Positions 18,661 to 28,925 of a DNA stretch of 64,000 bases are shown here, piece after piece; position 1 is the stretch's first letter; each line of letters begins with the position of its first letter. Source of the stretch: Pseudomonas sp. TH15 (GTDB taxonomy: Bacteria > Pseudomonadota > Gammaproteobacteria > Pseudomonadales > Pseudomonadaceae); the NCBI RefSeq assembly GCF_016651105.1, contig NZ_JAEKEL010000001.1:2718001-2782000 (forward strand), written 5' to 3'. The notes under the pieces were generated by a model. The model was not told the origin of the DNA. It made no database searches and saw nothing but the letters and a program-made list of their open reading frames with translations. Position numbers and translations under genes: made by a program.

Positions 18661-18863
18661 GATCTGCATTTGCCCCTGTGTGTCTTATCAGCGGCACCCT
18701 TTGCCGGGGAGGGCTCGGGTATACTCCCGCGTTTTGTGATGCCCTGCTGGCGTCGCGGCTAAGATGTGAAGCGTCATGCAACGCGCACTTACGATTTGTC
18801 AGTGCAGCCTGCGTGGTTCTGAACCAGCCTTGCAGGGATGTTTCGGTGATTTTTGGAGTTTTT

Positions 18864-20990
18864 ATGCTCGAACAGGCTCAACGCGTCCTCAAGGACATCT
18901 TCGGCTACGACAGTTTCCGTGGCCGCCAGGGTGCAATCATTGAGCGCGTGGCCAATGGCGGCGACGCCCTGGTGCTGATGCCTACCGGTGGCGGCAAATC
19001 CCTGTGCTTCCAGGTCCCGGCGCTGCTGCGCGAAGGCCTGGCGGTGGTGGTGTCGCCGCTGATCGCCTTGATGGATGACCAGGTCGCGACCCTTGAAGAG
19101 CTGGGCGTAGCGGCCGCTGCGTTGAACTCGACCCTGAGCGCCGAGCAACAGCGCGATCTGGCCGCGCGGATCAAACGCGGCGAAGTGAAAATGTTGTATC
19201 TCGCGCCCGAGCGTCTGGTGCAGCCGCGCATGCTGGCCTTCCTGCAAAGCCTTGAAATTGCCCTGTTCGCCATCGACGAAGCGCACTGTGTGTCCCAATG
19301 GGGCCACGACTTCCGTCGCGAATACCTGCAACTGGGCCAGTTGGCGGAGCTGTTCCCCAACGTCCCGCGTATTGCCCTGACCGCTACCGCCGATAAGCGC
19401 ACCCGGGAAGAAATCGTCGATCGCCTGCATTTGCAGGATGCCGAGCGCTTCCTGTCGAGTTTCGACCGTCCGAACATTTTTTATCGCATCGTCCCCAAGG
19501 AACAGCCGCGCAAGCAGTTGTTGGCGTTCCTCGCCGAGCGGCGCAGCGATGCCGGCATCGTTTATTGCCTGTCGCGCAAGAAAGTCGACGAAGTGGCAGT
19601 GTTCCTCAGCGAACAAGGCTTTCCGGCGCTGCCGTACCACGCCGGCCTGCCCAACGAGACGCGGTCCCATCATCAAAAGCGCTTCCTCAACGAGGAAGGC
19701 TTGATCATGGTCGCCACCGTGGCGTTCGGCATGGGCATCGACAAACCCAACGTGCGCTTTGTCGCTCACCTCGATTTGCCGAAATCCCTGGAAGCGTATT
19801 ACCAGGAAACCGGTCGCGGCGGCCGTGATGGCCTGCCGGCGGACGCCTGGATGGCCTACGGCCTGCAAGACGTGGTGATGCTCAAGCAGATGCTGCAAAA
19901 CTCCGAAGGTGACGAGCGCCACAAGCGCCTGGAGCAGCACAAACTCGACGCGATGCTCTCGCTGTGCGAAGAAACCCGCTGCCGGCGCCAGACGCTGCTG
20001 GCCTATTTCGACGAAGACATGCCCGAGCCGTGTGGCCATTGCGACAACTGCGTCGATGGCGTGCAGACCTGGGACGCCACCGAGCCGGCCCGTCAGGCGC
20101 TCTCGGCGATCTTCCGTACCGGCCAGCGCTACGGCGTCGGGCATCTGGTGGATGTGCTGCTGGGCAAGGACAACGAGAAAATCCGCAGTTTCGGCCATCA
20201 GCACCTGTCGGTGTATGGCGTCGGCAAGGCGTTGGGGGAGAGTGAATGGCGCTCCCTGTTCCGACAGCTGGTTGCCCGTGGTCTGGCGGACATCGACCTT
20301 GAAGGCTACGGTGGCCTGCGCCTGAGCGACACGTGCCGGCCGCTGCTCAAGGGTGAAGTGACCCTGGAACTGCGCCGCGATCTCAAGCCGCAAACCACCG
20401 CCAAAAGCAGCAAGAGCCCGGCGAGCCAACTGGTCCGTGGCGAAGAGCGCGAACAGTGGGAAGCGCTGCGTGCCCTGCGCCGCAAGCTCGCCGAAGAACA
20501 CGGTGTGCCGCCTTACGTCATCTTCCCCGACTCGACCTTGCTGGAAATGCTCCGCAGCCAGCCGACCTCGCTGGCGGAAATGGCCACGGTCAGCGGCGTC
20601 GGCGCACGCAAGCTCGAGCGTTACGGCGAGGCCTTCCTCGAAGTGCTTGGCGGCCAGGTCGAGGCGCCGAAAGTGGTGGCCGACGTGCGCCACGAACTGA
20701 TCACCCTGGCCCGGGCCGGCATGACGCCGCTGCAGATCGCCGGTCAACTGCAATGCTCGGAAAAGAACGTCTACACCATGCTCGCCGAGGCGATCGGCAA
20801 GCAGCAGTTGTCGCTGGAGCAGGCGCTGGACCTGCCAGAAGAGCTGATGGGCGAAATCCAGGACGCGTTCCTCGATGGCGAAGGCGAGTTACCACCGGTT
20901 GCGGAGATCGCCGCATTGTTCGCCGGTCGGGTGCCGGAAGGGGTTTTGTACTGCGTACGGGCTGCGTTGCAATCTGAATTCGAGATTTAA
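18864..20990 (+). CDS. recQ: ATP-dependent DNA helicase RecQ
   Basis: A 3'-5' DNA helicase for recombination and replication-fork repair. The 708-residue product has Walker A TGGGKS (K45), DEAH box at 138-141 followed by [10 protein letters not shown], motif [12 protein letters not shown], the RQC zinc cysteines (CRRQTLL, CGHCDNC), an HRDC domain (~530-600) and a C-terminal helix-turn-helix-like region ([18 protein letters not shown]). The ATG at 18864 follows TTGGAG; the 62 codons open upstream do not look coding. The recQ / MarR / FimV-like / plpD order matches my memory of P. aeruginosa PA3344-PA3339 with some genes absent. Confidence 0.97.
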   Translation: MLEQAQRVLKDIFGYDSFRGRQGAIIERVANGGDALVLMPTGGGKSLCFQVPALLREGLAVVVSPLIALMDDQVATLEELGVAAAALNSTLSAEQQRDLAARIKRGEVKMLYLAPERLVQPRMLAFLQSLEIALFAIDEAHCVSQWGHDFRREYLQLGQLAELFPNVPRIALTATADKRTREEIVDRLHLQDAERFLSSFDRPNIFYRIVPKEQPRKQLLAFLAERRSDAGIVYCLSRKKVDEVAVFLSEQGFPALPYHAGLPNETRSHHQKRFLNEEGLIMVATVAFGMGIDKPNVRFVAHLDLPKSLEAYYQETGRGGRDGLPADAWMAYGLQDVVMLKQMLQNSEGDERHKRLEQHKLDAMLSLCEETRCRRQTLLAYFDEDMPEPCGHCDNCVDGVQTWDATEPARQALSAIFRTGQRYGVGHLVDVLLGKDNEKIRSFGHQHLSVYGVGKALGESEWRSLFRQLVARGLADIDLEGYGGLRLSDTCRPLLKGEVTLELRRDLKPQTTAKSSKSPASQLVRGEEREQWEALRALRRKLAEEHGVPPYVIFPDSTLLEMLRSQPTSLAEMATVSGVGARKLERYGEAFLEVLGGQVEAPKVVADVRHELITLARAGMTPLQIAGQLQCSEKNVYTMLAEAIGKQQLSLEQALDLPEELMGEIQDAFLDGEGELPPVAEIAALFAGRVPEGVLYCVRAALQSEFEI

Positions 20991-21064
20991 CTGACCGAAC
21001 TCATAGATGTAACGATTCAGTACAGAGCAAGCCTTGCCTATAGCCAAAGGTCATGCTTAGCTGA

Positions 21065-21075
21065 CTAATAATTAG
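21065..21075. promoter_or_regulatory. Candidate MarR operator
   Basis: CTAATAATTAG is a perfect inverted repeat in an AT-rich stretch 34 bp before the marR start. MarR-family repressors usually bind such sites near their own promoter; the specific link is inferred. Confidence 0.4.
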
Positions 21076-21109
21076 TTTTTCTCTATTTCAGTCTAATCAT
21101 GAGTTTTTT

Positions 21110-21544
21110 ATGCCGTTAACCGATCAACACCGCTTTGGCATGCAACTGGCCCAAATGTCCCGTGGCTGGCGTGCCGAACTGGACCGCCGTCTGGCTGGGC
21201 TGGGTTTGTCTCAGGCGCGCTGGCTGGTGCTGTTGCACCTGGCTCGCTTCGAGGACGCACCGACCCAGCGGGAACTGGCACAAAGCGTCGGCGTTGAAGG
21301 ACCGACCCTGGCACGACTGCTCGACAGCCTTGAATCCCAGGGTTTGGTGCAGCGCCAGTCGGTGCTGGAAGACCGCCGGGCAAAAAAAATCGTCCTGTGT
21401 GCTCCGGCCCGGCCGTTGATCGAACAAATTGAAACCATTGCCACGCAACTGCGCCACGAGCTGTTCGAAGGCGTTGATGAAGCGGATTTGAAGGTTTGCA
21501 TGCGGGTTCACGGTCACATCCTGGCCAACCTCGAAAAGTCTTGA
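21110..21544 (+). CDS. MarR-family transcriptional regulator
   Basis: A 144-residue winged-helix repressor-type protein. Its DNA-binding core is RWLVLLHLARFEDAPTQREL, then VEGPTLARLLDSLESQGLV, then the wing motif EDRRAKKIVL, all close to SlyA/MarR. The ATG at 21110 lies just after an AT-rich region with an inverted repeat (21065-21075), suggesting autoregulation. It precedes the FimV-like gene in the same direction by ~130 bp. Ligand and regulon are unknown. Confidence 0.93.
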   Translation: MPLTDQHRFGMQLAQMSRGWRAELDRRLAGLGLSQARWLVLLHLARFEDAPTQRELAQSVGVEGPTLARLLDSLESQGLVQRQSVLEDRRAKKIVLCAPARPLIEQIETIATQLRHELFEGVDEADLKVCMRVHGHILANLEKS

Positions 21545-21673
21545 GGCAAAACCTTACGCCGTGTTTTTGAGATACCCCGTTGGGCAGACTATAAAGAACT
21601 ACTAGGCAATATCGTGTTCGTACCGGATGTGCGAACGCATACAGGTTGGTTCTGCTTAATCTAAGGGATGCTC

Positions 21674-23455
21674 ATGCTCGAGAGTTGGCACGTGGTACTG
21701 CGCGGTGGCGCCAAAAGGTTGCTGATCGCTGGCGTATTCAGCTATTCGACCGGGTCGATGGCGTTGGGGCTGGGTGACATCACCGTCCATTCAGCCCTCA
21801 ATCAGCCGCTCAAGGCTGACATCGCTTTAGTGGATGTCGGTGCGCTGACGCAAAACGATATCTCGGTCAGCTTGGCGACGGCCGAGGAGTTCAGCCGTGC
21901 CGGCGTCGAGCGGCTGTTCTTCCTCAATAATCTGAAATTCGCACCGATCCTGCGGGGCAACCGCGCGCTGATCCGGGTGACCTCCAGCAAACCGGTCAAT
22001 GAACCCTTTCTGAATTTCGTGGTGCAGCTTAATCAGCCCAACGGGCGCTTGCTGCGCGAGTACACCGTACTGATCGATCCGCCGGGCTCACCGGGGATTG
22101 TGCCGGCGACCGATGAGCCGGATCCGCGCCCGCAATCTTCCGCATTTCCCACCGTCGAACCTGCCACGGCGCCTCCCCAGGCAGCGCAGGGCAAGCCCGC
22201 AACAGTCCCGACGCAACCACCACTCGCGGCACCCGCCAACGATGCGCTCGCCGAGCAACTGGCCGCCAGCGTGCTGCAAAACCAGCAGTTGCAAAAAAAC
22301 ATCGATGAGTTGAATACCAAACTGCAGGAGCAACAGGCGCTGATCGCTGACGGCAAAAAGCAGATGAGCGAACTGCAAACGCGCCTGGTCGAGCTGCAAA
22401 AGACGCCGCCGCCGGCTGTGGTGACGCCGACTCCGGCGCCGGTCGTTGCTCCAGCTGAATCGGCTGACGACGCGCCGAACGGCTGGTTGCTCGGCGGATT
22501 GTTGCTATTGCTCGGCGCGCTGGTGGGTGGATGGATCCTGCGCCGTCGTCAACAAACACATGGTGAAGTGCCGCTGGCAGTGCTGCCGTCAGACAATCAG
22601 CCTGAGGTTGATCAAGCTGACAGCAGCCCTGCGGTTGGAACACACGCCACAGCCGAGCATCGCGAAGAGCCGGCGGCGGGCGATGTGCTGGAAGCGGTGG
22701 GGATTTATCTGGCCTACGGGCGTTTGGGGGAGGCTGTCGGTTTGCTGCGCGAAGCCTTGCACAAAGAGCCGGAACGCATCGACCTCGGTGTGCAATTGCT
22801 GGAAGTGCTCGGGCGACAGGGCGATAGCGCGGCGTACGAGCAGCAGGAAAGTCAGCTGCGGCAGCAGGGCGTCGATGAGCAGCAATTGCATGCCATCCGC
22901 GAGCGTTATCCGAAACTGCTGAATGCTGCACCGCTGGCGGCTGCTGCGCCAGTGGTCGCCAGTGTCGTGCCCCTCGTCGCAGCCGACTCTGAACCTGCGC
23001 CGGTCAAGGATGATTTCGAATTGAATCTGGGTGAGCTGTCGATGGACTCCAGTTGGGATCTGGACGACAGTCGAACAGCAGCCATTGAGCCATCGGCACC
23101 TGCGTCGGGTCTCGGTGCACGCCTGCAAGTGCTGCCGCAGGACTTCGAACTGCCTCAGGTGGCGGCCAGTGAAGAAGCCGAGCTGGAATGGATTCCCGAG
23201 CCCGATGCGCAACCGCTGGACGATGACTTTCTCAATGAGTTCGCTGATCCGCCGTCGTCGCTGGCGTTGGAGCCGCTGGATCTGCAACTGGCCGATCCTG
23301 TCGATGAGGCCGCTGCTGGCAAGCTCGAACAGGCACAGACGTGCATCGATGACGGTGACATCGACAGCGCGATTGCCTTGCTCAATGAGCTGCTCAAGGA
23401 AGGCGATGAGCCGCTCAAACAAACGGCGCGGACGTTGCTGGCAGGGATTCGCTGA
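21674..23455 (+). CDS. FimV-like peptidoglycan/polar-hub protein (FimV paralogue)
   Basis: An inner-membrane protein with a periplasmic FimV N-terminal domain after a signal-like hydrophobic start: ALGLGDITVHSALNQPLKAD, then FLNFVVQLNQPNGRLLREYT. A Pro/Ala-rich linker and coiled coil follow (NQQLQKNIDELNTKLQEQQ). One transmembrane helix (GWLLGGLLLLLGALVGGWIL) leads to a cytoplasmic acidic part with TPR-like repeats and the C-terminal FimV motif (AQTCIDDGDIDSAIALLNEL). The ATG at 21674 is favoured because AAGGG at 21663-21667 gives a 6-nt spacer, whereas the ATG at 21668 directly abuts it. At ~593 residues it is shorter than true FimV (~900), so it is probably the paralogue found beside recQ. 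Confidence 0.85.
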   Translation: MLESWHVVLRGGAKRLLIAGVFSYSTGSMALGLGDITVHSALNQPLKADIALVDVGALTQNDISVSLATAEEFSRAGVERLFFLNNLKFAPILRGNRALIRVTSSKPVNEPFLNFVVQLNQPNGRLLREYTVLIDPPGSPGIVPATDEPDPRPQSSAFPTVEPATAPPQAAQGKPATVPTQPPLAAPANDALAEQLAASVLQNQQLQKNIDELNTKLQEQQALIADGKKQMSELQTRLVELQKTPPPAVVTPTPAPVVAPAESADDAPNGWLLGGLLLLLGALVGGWILRRRQQTHGEVPLAVLPSDNQPEVDQADSSPAVGTHATAEHREEPAAGDVLEAVGIYLAYGRLGEAVGLLREALHKEPERIDLGVQLLEVLGRQGDSAAYEQQESQLRQQGVDEQQLHAIRERYPKLLNAAPLAAAAPVVASVVPLVAADSEPAPVKDDFELNLGELSMDSSWDLDDSRTAAIEPSAPASGLGARLQVLPQDFELPQVAASEEAELEWIPEPDAQPLDDDFLNEFADPPSSLALEPLDLQLADPVDEAAAGKLEQAQTCIDDGDIDSAIALLNELLKEGDEPLKQTARTLLAGIR

Positions 23456-23496
23456 GTTTTTTGCCTGCTGTTGATGGGGTGAACATGCCGACGCTA

Positions 23497-23621
23497 TCGC
23501 GAGCAGGCTCGCTCCCACATTTGAATGGTGTTCACAAATCACCTGTGGGAGTTGCCGCAGGCTGTGATTTTTTGATCTTCAAAAACACAGTCAAAAGATC
23601 GCAGCCTGGGACAGCTCCTAT
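23497..23621. repeat. REP-like half-site plus degenerate inverted pair
   Basis: ATCGCGAGCAGGCTCGCTCC at ~23497 is a lone arm of the TGTGGGAGC family. It is followed at 23542-23621 by a diverged GTGGGAGTTGCCGCAGG pair. It lies between the converging FimV-like and plpD genes. Confidence 0.7.
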
Positions 23622-23627
23622 CGTGGG

Positions 23628-25817
23628 TCAGAAGGTTTGGCCGAGGTTGAGGTACACCGCCTGCTCATCCGCATCGTTGAAGCCATAGCTGAAGTTCAGT
23701 GGCCCCAGCGGTGTGTCGAAACCGATGAACACACTGGCGGCGTTGATGTAGCCGCTGTCGAACTCATTGTCGTTGTTCCACGCCCGGCCGCGCTCCAGCG
23801 AGCCGCCGATGTACAGCGGGAAATCCAGTGGCAGGTAGGAACGTGGCGTCAGGCGCCGGTAGTAAACCCCGCGCATCAGGCTGATGTTCTGCCCGGAAAC
23901 CGCATCCTCGCGAAAGCCCGACAACTGCCGCGCACCGCCCAGCAGGAAGCTCGAAGTGACCACGTTGGCATTGTCCAGGGTTCGGCCGTAGCGCCCGCCG
24001 AGAATAAACGTGTCCGGGCCGCTGCTCATGGCCTTGTCCAGTTTGAACTCCCATTGCCGGTAACGCTTGTCTGAGCCCAGTCCCGGTTCGAACTGACGGA
24101 ATGTCAGGCCAATGTCTTTGCCTTCATGGGGGAAGTAGACGTTGTCGAACGAATCGAATGAATACTTGAGCTGATAGAACCCCTCGTTAAAGCTTTCGCT
24201 CGGCAGATTCTGGTCGCCAATGCGTACGTCAGCCTTGCCCCAGGCCTCGCCGACGCCGAAGCGGATCTCGCCGCTGTTGCCGATCTGTCGACCGACGTTC
24301 AAGCCAAACCCGTAGCGTTCGACGCGGTACTGGGCAATCGGGTCGTTGTCCAGGATCGACTCGACGTTCTGCGCTTCAAACGCGGCGTAGGGCGCGATGA
24401 AGTAGCGTGAACCGACGTCCAGCGGTTGATAGAACTCGCTGTAGAGCTCCTGTTTGTCGCCGATTTGCGCCCGGGTCAGCCATTCGGCGCCGAGGCGGTT
24501 GATGCCGTTGACCCGGTAACTGGCGCCGAGGTTGAAAGCGCTGTCGCCACGCATGTCGTCCGCCAGGTTCAAACCGACCCGCAGGTAATCGGTGCCGCTG
24601 CGTTTGCCTCGGGCGGTGATCACCAGCGTGTGATTCTGGCCCTTGTGCACCACGCGGTATTGCACCTGTTCGAAGTAATCGAGGCCGTACAGGGTGCCCA
24701 TATCGGTTTGCAGGCGGCCGATGTCCAGCGGTTCGCCGACGTTTTGCCGGATGTAGTAACGGATCACGTCGTCGCCGACTTTCGAGTCGTTTTCCACTTT
24801 GATCGCGGTAATGATTGGCGTGCGCTGGCTCGGTGTGCGGGCGGCGGTCAGGTCGGCGTCCAGTGGTTGCACCGGTTTGAGTCGTGCCAGGCGCGCTTCG
24901 AGGATCTTGGTCGCGCGGTAACCGGCGTCGATCATTTCCTGGGCACGGCCGAAGTCGGTCACGCCGAAACTCGCCAGCGACGGCTGGATCAACACGTCGT
25001 CCTTGTGCAGGGCGGCGAGTTGTTCTTCGGAGTTGCGCCGGGTCATCAGGGTGATCGATTGGTTTAGCACATCGACCACGGTGGTCAGTTGTTTGCGATT
25101 GCGCAGCGGGGTGCCGATGTCGACCACGATGGCGATGTCGACGCCCATTTCACGCGCGACGTCGAGCGGGATGTTATCGGTCATGCCGCCATCCACCAGC
25201 AGGCGGCCGTCCAGTTCGACGGGCGCGAACACGGCCGGGATCGACATGCTGGCGCGAATCACCTGGGGCAAATGACCTTTGCGGAATACCACTTTTTCGC
25301 CGCTGGCGATGTCCGTTGCCACGGCCCGAAACGGAATCGGCAGCTTGTCGAAATCACGTGTGTCACTGGCGTGGGCCAGCAGGCTTTCCAGCAGCAGCGC
25401 CAGGTTCTGGCCCTGAATCACTCCCAGCGGCAGTCCAAGGCTGCCGTCATCGCGAAAGCTCAGTTTCTGTTTGACCAGGAAGTCCCGGTCATCCTGCTTG
25501 CGCCGGAATGGCACGTCTTCCCGCGGCGGGGCATCGGACAGGGCTTGTTGCCAGTCGATGTTCAAGGCGAGCTTTTCCAACTCATCGATTTTGTAACCCG
25601 AAGCGTACAGCCCACCGACCACCGCGCCCATGCTGGTGCCGGCAATCGCATCGATCTTGATGCCTTGCTCTTCGAGAGCCTTGAGCACACCGATGTGCGC
25701 CAGGCCACGGGCAGCACCGCCGGACAGCACCAGACCGATTTTCGGTCGGGGAGCATCGGCGGCTTGGGCGATCAAAGGGAAGAGGCAAAGCAACAGGCAA
25801 CACAGCAAACGGCGCAT
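23628..25817 (-). CDS. plpD: Patatin-like phospholipase with POTRA and beta-barrel, PlpD (type Vd secretion)
   Basis: A self-secreting lipolytic protein: signal peptide (cleaved after ~AQAA), patatin domain, POTRA domain, and a 16-strand Omp85-like barrel ending in F. Catalytic features are oxyanion SGGAARG, the nucleophile in GTSMG (S62) and the dyad aspartate in VDGGM (D209). At 729 residues it matches P. aeruginosa PlpD. The POTRA lies around 340-420 (VGDDVIRYYIRQNVGEPLD) and the barrel from ~430. Converges on the FimV-like gene. Confidence 0.95.
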   Translation of the reverse strand: MRRLLCCLLLCLFPLIAQAADAPRPKIGLVLSGGAARGLAHIGVLKALEEQGIKIDAIAGTSMGAVVGGLYASGYKIDELEKLALNIDWQQALSDAPPREDVPFRRKQDDRDFLVKQKLSFRDDGSLGLPLGVIQGQNLALLLESLLAHASDTRDFDKLPIPFRAVATDIASGEKVVFRKGHLPQVIRASMSIPAVFAPVELDGRLLVDGGMTDNIPLDVAREMGVDIAIVVDIGTPLRNRKQLTTVVDVLNQSITLMTRRNSEEQLAALHKDDVLIQPSLASFGVTDFGRAQEMIDAGYRATKILEARLARLKPVQPLDADLTAARTPSQRTPIITAIKVENDSKVGDDVIRYYIRQNVGEPLDIGRLQTDMGTLYGLDYFEQVQYRVVHKGQNHTLVITARGKRSGTDYLRVGLNLADDMRGDSAFNLGASYRVNGINRLGAEWLTRAQIGDKQELYSEFYQPLDVGSRYFIAPYAAFEAQNVESILDNDPIAQYRVERYGFGLNVGRQIGNSGEIRFGVGEAWGKADVRIGDQNLPSESFNEGFYQLKYSFDSFDNVYFPHEGKDIGLTFRQFEPGLGSDKRYRQWEFKLDKAMSSGPDTFILGGRYGRTLDNANVVTSSFLLGGARQLSGFREDAVSGQNISLMRGVYYRRLTPRSYLPLDFPLYIGGSLERGRAWNNDNEFDSGYINAASVFIGFDTPLGPLNFSYGFNDADEQAVYLNLGQTF

Positions 25818-25889
25818 CGTGGATCTCGGGGCGAGCGATAAAGGCGGCTATTATAGCGGCGCCCCTCTGGCTCAGGAGTTTCAACGAAC

Positions 25890-26177
25890 ATGACCGTACA
25901 AAAACCGGAAATCGTCATCACCTATTGCACGCAATGCCAGTGGCTGTTGCGCGCCGCCTGGTTGGCCCAGGAGCTGCTCAGTACCTTCGGCGATGAGTTG
26001 GGCAAAGTCTCCCTGGTGCCGGGCACTGGCGGCGTGTTTCATATTTTTTGTAACGAGGTGCAGATCTGGGAGCGCAAGGCTGACGGTGGTTTCCCCGAAG
26101 CCAAGGTGCTCAAGCAGCGGGTCCGGGATCAGATCGACCCGGACCGCGACCTCGGGCACAACGATCGCACTCAGTGA
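25890..26177 (+). CDS. SelT/SelW/SelH-family thioredoxin-like (Rdx) protein
   Basis: A 95-residue member of the selenoprotein-W-like family in Cys form. The redox motif CTQC follows ITY near residue 12, then QWLLRAAWLAQELLSTF and LVPGTGGVFHI. Likely a small thiol-redox protein. The start at 25890 lies 72 bp from the divergent plpD start; its last 7 bp overlap the convergent EamA gene. Confidence 0.9.
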   Translation: MTVQKPEIVITYCTQCQWLLRAAWLAQELLSTFGDELGKVSLVPGTGGVFHIFCNEVQIWERKADGGFPEAKVLKQRVRDQIDPDRDLGHNDRTQ

Positions 26178-27064
26178 GAGGCGGCTTCGGCGGCCACGGT
26201 TTTTTTGCTGGAGCTGCCTGACAGTCGGCTCGACACCACGATCGCGACGATGATCAACGCCCCGCCGATCAACATGCGCAGGGTCGGGTTTTCATCGAAC
26301 AGCAGCCAGGCCACGGTGATGCCATAGACCGGCTCCAAGGCGAACACCACCGCGGCGGTCCGCGCCTTGATCACCGCCAGGCTGGCGACGAACAGGCTGT
26401 GGGCCACCCCGGTGCAGAAGACCCCGAGCAGGCCGATCCACAACCAGTCGAGGGTGCGCACTTCGCTCAATTGCGGTGCCGCCACCGGCAGCAGGCACAA
26501 CGCGACGACCACGTTCTGGCACAACGCGGCCTGCACCGCCGGGATGCGCCCGGAGCTGGCGCGATTGGTCAGCGACAGCAGGGCGAACAGCAGGCCCGAA
26601 CCCACCGCCCAGAGCAGGCCGATAGTGGCGCCGCTGGCGAGGTCGAAGTCCGGCGTGACCAGCACCAGACCGACGCTGACCAGCACTACCAGCAGGATTT
26701 CATTGGCGCGAATTCGCTCGCGGAAGATCAGTCCTTCGAGGATCACGGTAAACGCCGGGAAACTGGCAAACCCCAGGGTCGCAATCGCCACGCCCGCGAC
26801 TTTTACCGCAATGAAAAAGCTGACCCAGTGCCCGGCCAGCAGCAAGCCGCTGAGCAGTAGACGACGCCAGTCCACGGCTTCGAGTTTTTGCCAGCGGGTG
26901 CTGCTGGCGAACCGCGCAAAAAACGCCAGCGCCAGCACCGCGAACGCCGCGCGACCGAAAACGATGACGGCGGGGGAGGCGGCCGCGAGTTTGCCGAACA
27001 CACCGGTCAGGCCAAACATCAATGCGCCGATATGCAGGGCGCCGAGGGCGGTACGGGGAGTCAT
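26171..27064 (-). CDS. EamA/DMT-family inner-membrane transporter
   Basis: A 297-residue drug/metabolite-type exporter with ten predicted transmembrane helices in two EamA halves (LHIGALMFGLTGVFGKLAA and, later, LLGVFCTGVAHSLFVASLAV). Substrate unknown. It is just downstream of an AraC regulator in the same direction, separated by a REP pair, so that regulator may control it (inference). It overlaps the convergent SelW-like gene by 7 bp. Confidence 0.92.
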   Translation of the reverse strand: MTPRTALGALHIGALMFGLTGVFGKLAAASPAVIVFGRAAFAVLALAFFARFASSTRWQKLEAVDWRRLLLSGLLLAGHWVSFFIAVKVAGVAIATLGFASFPAFTVILEGLIFRERIRANEILLVVLVSVGLVLVTPDFDLASGATIGLLWAVGSGLLFALLSLTNRASSGRIPAVQAALCQNVVVALCLLPVAAPQLSEVRTLDWLWIGLLGVFCTGVAHSLFVASLAVIKARTAAVVFALEPVYGITVAWLLFDENPTLRMLIGGALIIVAIVVSSRLSGSSSKKTVAAEAASH

Positions 27065-27084
27065 TGCATTCCTTCTATCTCAAA

Positions 27085-27172
27085 TGTAGGAGCTGCCGCA
27101 GGCTGCGATCTTTTGATCTTGCTTCGAAACAAACAAGATCAAAAGATCGCAGCCTGCGGCAGCTCCTACATT
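27085..27172. repeat. REP-like inverted pair, GTAGGAGCTGCCG family
   Basis: ATGTAGGAGCTGCCGCAGGC and its perfect complement ending CTCCTACATT, around a centre with TTGATCTTGCTTCGAAACAA. Lies between the EamA gene and the AraC gene. Confidence 0.9.
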
Positions 27173-27206
27173 TAAGCGTGTAGAGGTCAGTAAGTCTGTC
27201 GGCGGA

Positions 27207-27971
27207 CTATCGTCGTTTGTCGCAGGAGTCGCGCCGAATCTGGCCGGGTGATGCGCCGAACTCACGCAGAACCGCCGCTGAAAAGGCACTCTGCGAGCTG
27301 TAACCGACGCGGTTGGCAATTTCGCCCATCGGCAAAACCGTGTCGCGGAGCATTTGCACGGCCAGATGCAGCCGCCGGCTGCGGATGTAATCCATCGGCG
27401 TCTGCCCGCATTCGGCCATGAAGCGTGCATGCAGGCGCGCGCTTGAGAGCCCGGCGACCCGCGCCAGATCGGCAACCTGTAGCGGATAAGCGGCGTTTTG
27501 CTCGATGTGTGCATCCAGCGCCGCATAGGGCAAACGACGGGCGGCAAGCTCGGCTGGTTGCGCATGATTAAGGCTGGCCAGCAACAGCACCGCGCCTTGC
27601 TGGGCGATCAGCGGATCGCTCACCGGGCTGCCCGCCAGCCAACTGACCAATTGGCTTTGCCCGGCATCCAGTGGCAGTCGTCCGGCGTTGTCGAGCAAGC
27701 GGCGGCTGGCGTCGGCGTGCTCCCCCAGCGACTGGGCAATCCATTGATCGCCGGGCACATCCAGTACCAGGCAACGACTGCCGTTTGGGCTGCCGCAGGC
27801 GTGATGCATGCCGGCCGGCACCACCACGAAACTTTGCTGCACCACCTGACTGCCACGTCCGTCGACCTCGAAATCCAGTGCACCCGACAGCCCGAACACC
27901 AGTTGCGCGTGGGCATGGCTGTGGATGATCAGGTCTTCGGTGTATTGGCGCAGCGTGAGGATCGGTCTCAT
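27207..27971 (-). CDS. AraC-family transcriptional regulator (cupin sensor)
   Basis: 254 residues. The N-terminal cupin-like sensory half (HSHAHAQLVFGLSGALDFEV, then FVVVPAGMHHACG) precedes a C-terminal double helix-turn-helix (LARVAGLSSARLHARFMAEC, then RVGYSSQSAFSAAVLREFG). Its own start is next to the divergent metallophosphoesterase. The probable target is the adjacent EamA transporter. Confidence 0.92.
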   Translation of the reverse strand: MRPILTLRQYTEDLIIHSHAHAQLVFGLSGALDFEVDGRGSQVVQQSFVVVPAGMHHACGSPNGSRCLVLDVPGDQWIAQSLGEHADASRRLLDNAGRLPLDAGQSQLVSWLAGSPVSDPLIAQQGAVLLLASLNHAQPAELAARRLPYAALDAHIEQNAAYPLQVADLARVAGLSSARLHARFMAECGQTPMDYIRSRRLHLAVQMLRDTVLPMGEIANRVGYSSQSAFSAAVLREFGASPGQIRRDSCDKRR

Positions 27972-28098
27972 CGCAGGTCTCCTGGCAAGATGCGACCAGT
28001 CTACACCGGCCGGACGCTGTCACAGGATTGACTCGTCACTGTCATGGGCAATTAACCCGGCCGGCGCAAACTTGTAAAAACATCGCAGAGGGTTGTCC

Positions 28099-28914
28099 AT
28101 GACCAGCGCCGAGCTCGCCAAACCCAGCCGTAAACAACGTGTGCGCACCTTATGGATTTCCGATGTGCATTTGGGCACAAGGGATTGCCAGGCGGAGCAC
28201 CTGTCGCAGTTTCTCAAGGGCTACCACGCCGACAAGATTTACCTGGTGGGCGACATCATCGACGGATGGAAACTGCGTGGCGGCATGTATTGGCCCCAGG
28301 CCCACACCAACGTGATTCGCCGTCTGCTGACCATGAGCAAGCGCGGCACCGAGGTGATCTACGTCACTGGCAACCATGACGAATTCTTGCGGCGCTATTC
28401 GAAGTTGATCCTGGGCAACATCCAGTTAGTGGACGAGGCGGTGCACGTGACCGCCGATGGCCGTCACTTGCTGGTGATCCACGGCGATCAGTTTGACGTC
28501 ATTACTCGCTACCACCGTTGGCTGGCCTTTCTCGGCGACTCGGCCTACGAATTCACCCTGACCCTCAACCGCTGGCTCAATCACTGGCGCGCCCGTTATG
28601 GCTATGGCTACTGGTCGCTGTCGGCGTACCTCAAGCACAAGGTGAAAACCGCGGTCAGCTTCATCAGCGACTTCGAAGAAGCCATCGCCCACGAATGCGT
28701 CAAACGCGAGTTGCATGGCGTGGTGTGCGGGCATATTCACCATGCCGAGATCCGCAAGGTCGGCGGGGTGGATTACCTCAATTGCGGGGATTGGGTGGAG
28801 TCGTGTACGGCGTTGATCGAGCATTGGGACGGGTCGATCGAGTTGTATCGGCTGGCGGATGCCCAGGCGCGGGAGGCGGAGTTGAAGGCGGTGAAGGTCG
28901 CGGAACCAGCGTAA
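28099..28914 (+). CDS. Calcineurin-type metallophosphoesterase, LpxH-like
   Basis: 271 residues. All metallophosphoesterase blocks are visible: DVHLGTRDC (motif I), GDIIDGWKL (motif II), GNHDEF (motif III), VIHGDQFD and GHIHHAE. It belongs to the UDP-2,3-diacylglucosamine-diphosphatase-like group (the second, YbbF-type family in Pseudomonas) rather than to lipid-A LpxH proper, so the substrate is uncertain. The ATG at 28099 has GAGGG six bases upstream; the TTG at 28093 is not preferred. Confidence 0.9.
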   Translation: MTSAELAKPSRKQRVRTLWISDVHLGTRDCQAEHLSQFLKGYHADKIYLVGDIIDGWKLRGGMYWPQAHTNVIRRLLTMSKRGTEVIYVTGNHDEFLRRYSKLILGNIQLVDEAVHVTADGRHLLVIHGDQFDVITRYHRWLAFLGDSAYEFTLTLNRWLNHWRARYGYGYWSLSAYLKHKVKTAVSFISDFEEAIAHECVKRELHGVVCGHIHHAEIRKVGGVDYLNCGDWVESCTALIEHWDGSIELYRLADAQAREAELKAVKVAEPA

Positions 28915-28925
28915 GCAGGTCTGGC

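Noticed and set aside
18678..18863. 62-codon upstream extension of recQ
   Set aside because: Crosses the TATACT -10-like element; RecQ homologues begin at the [14 protein letters not shown] start.
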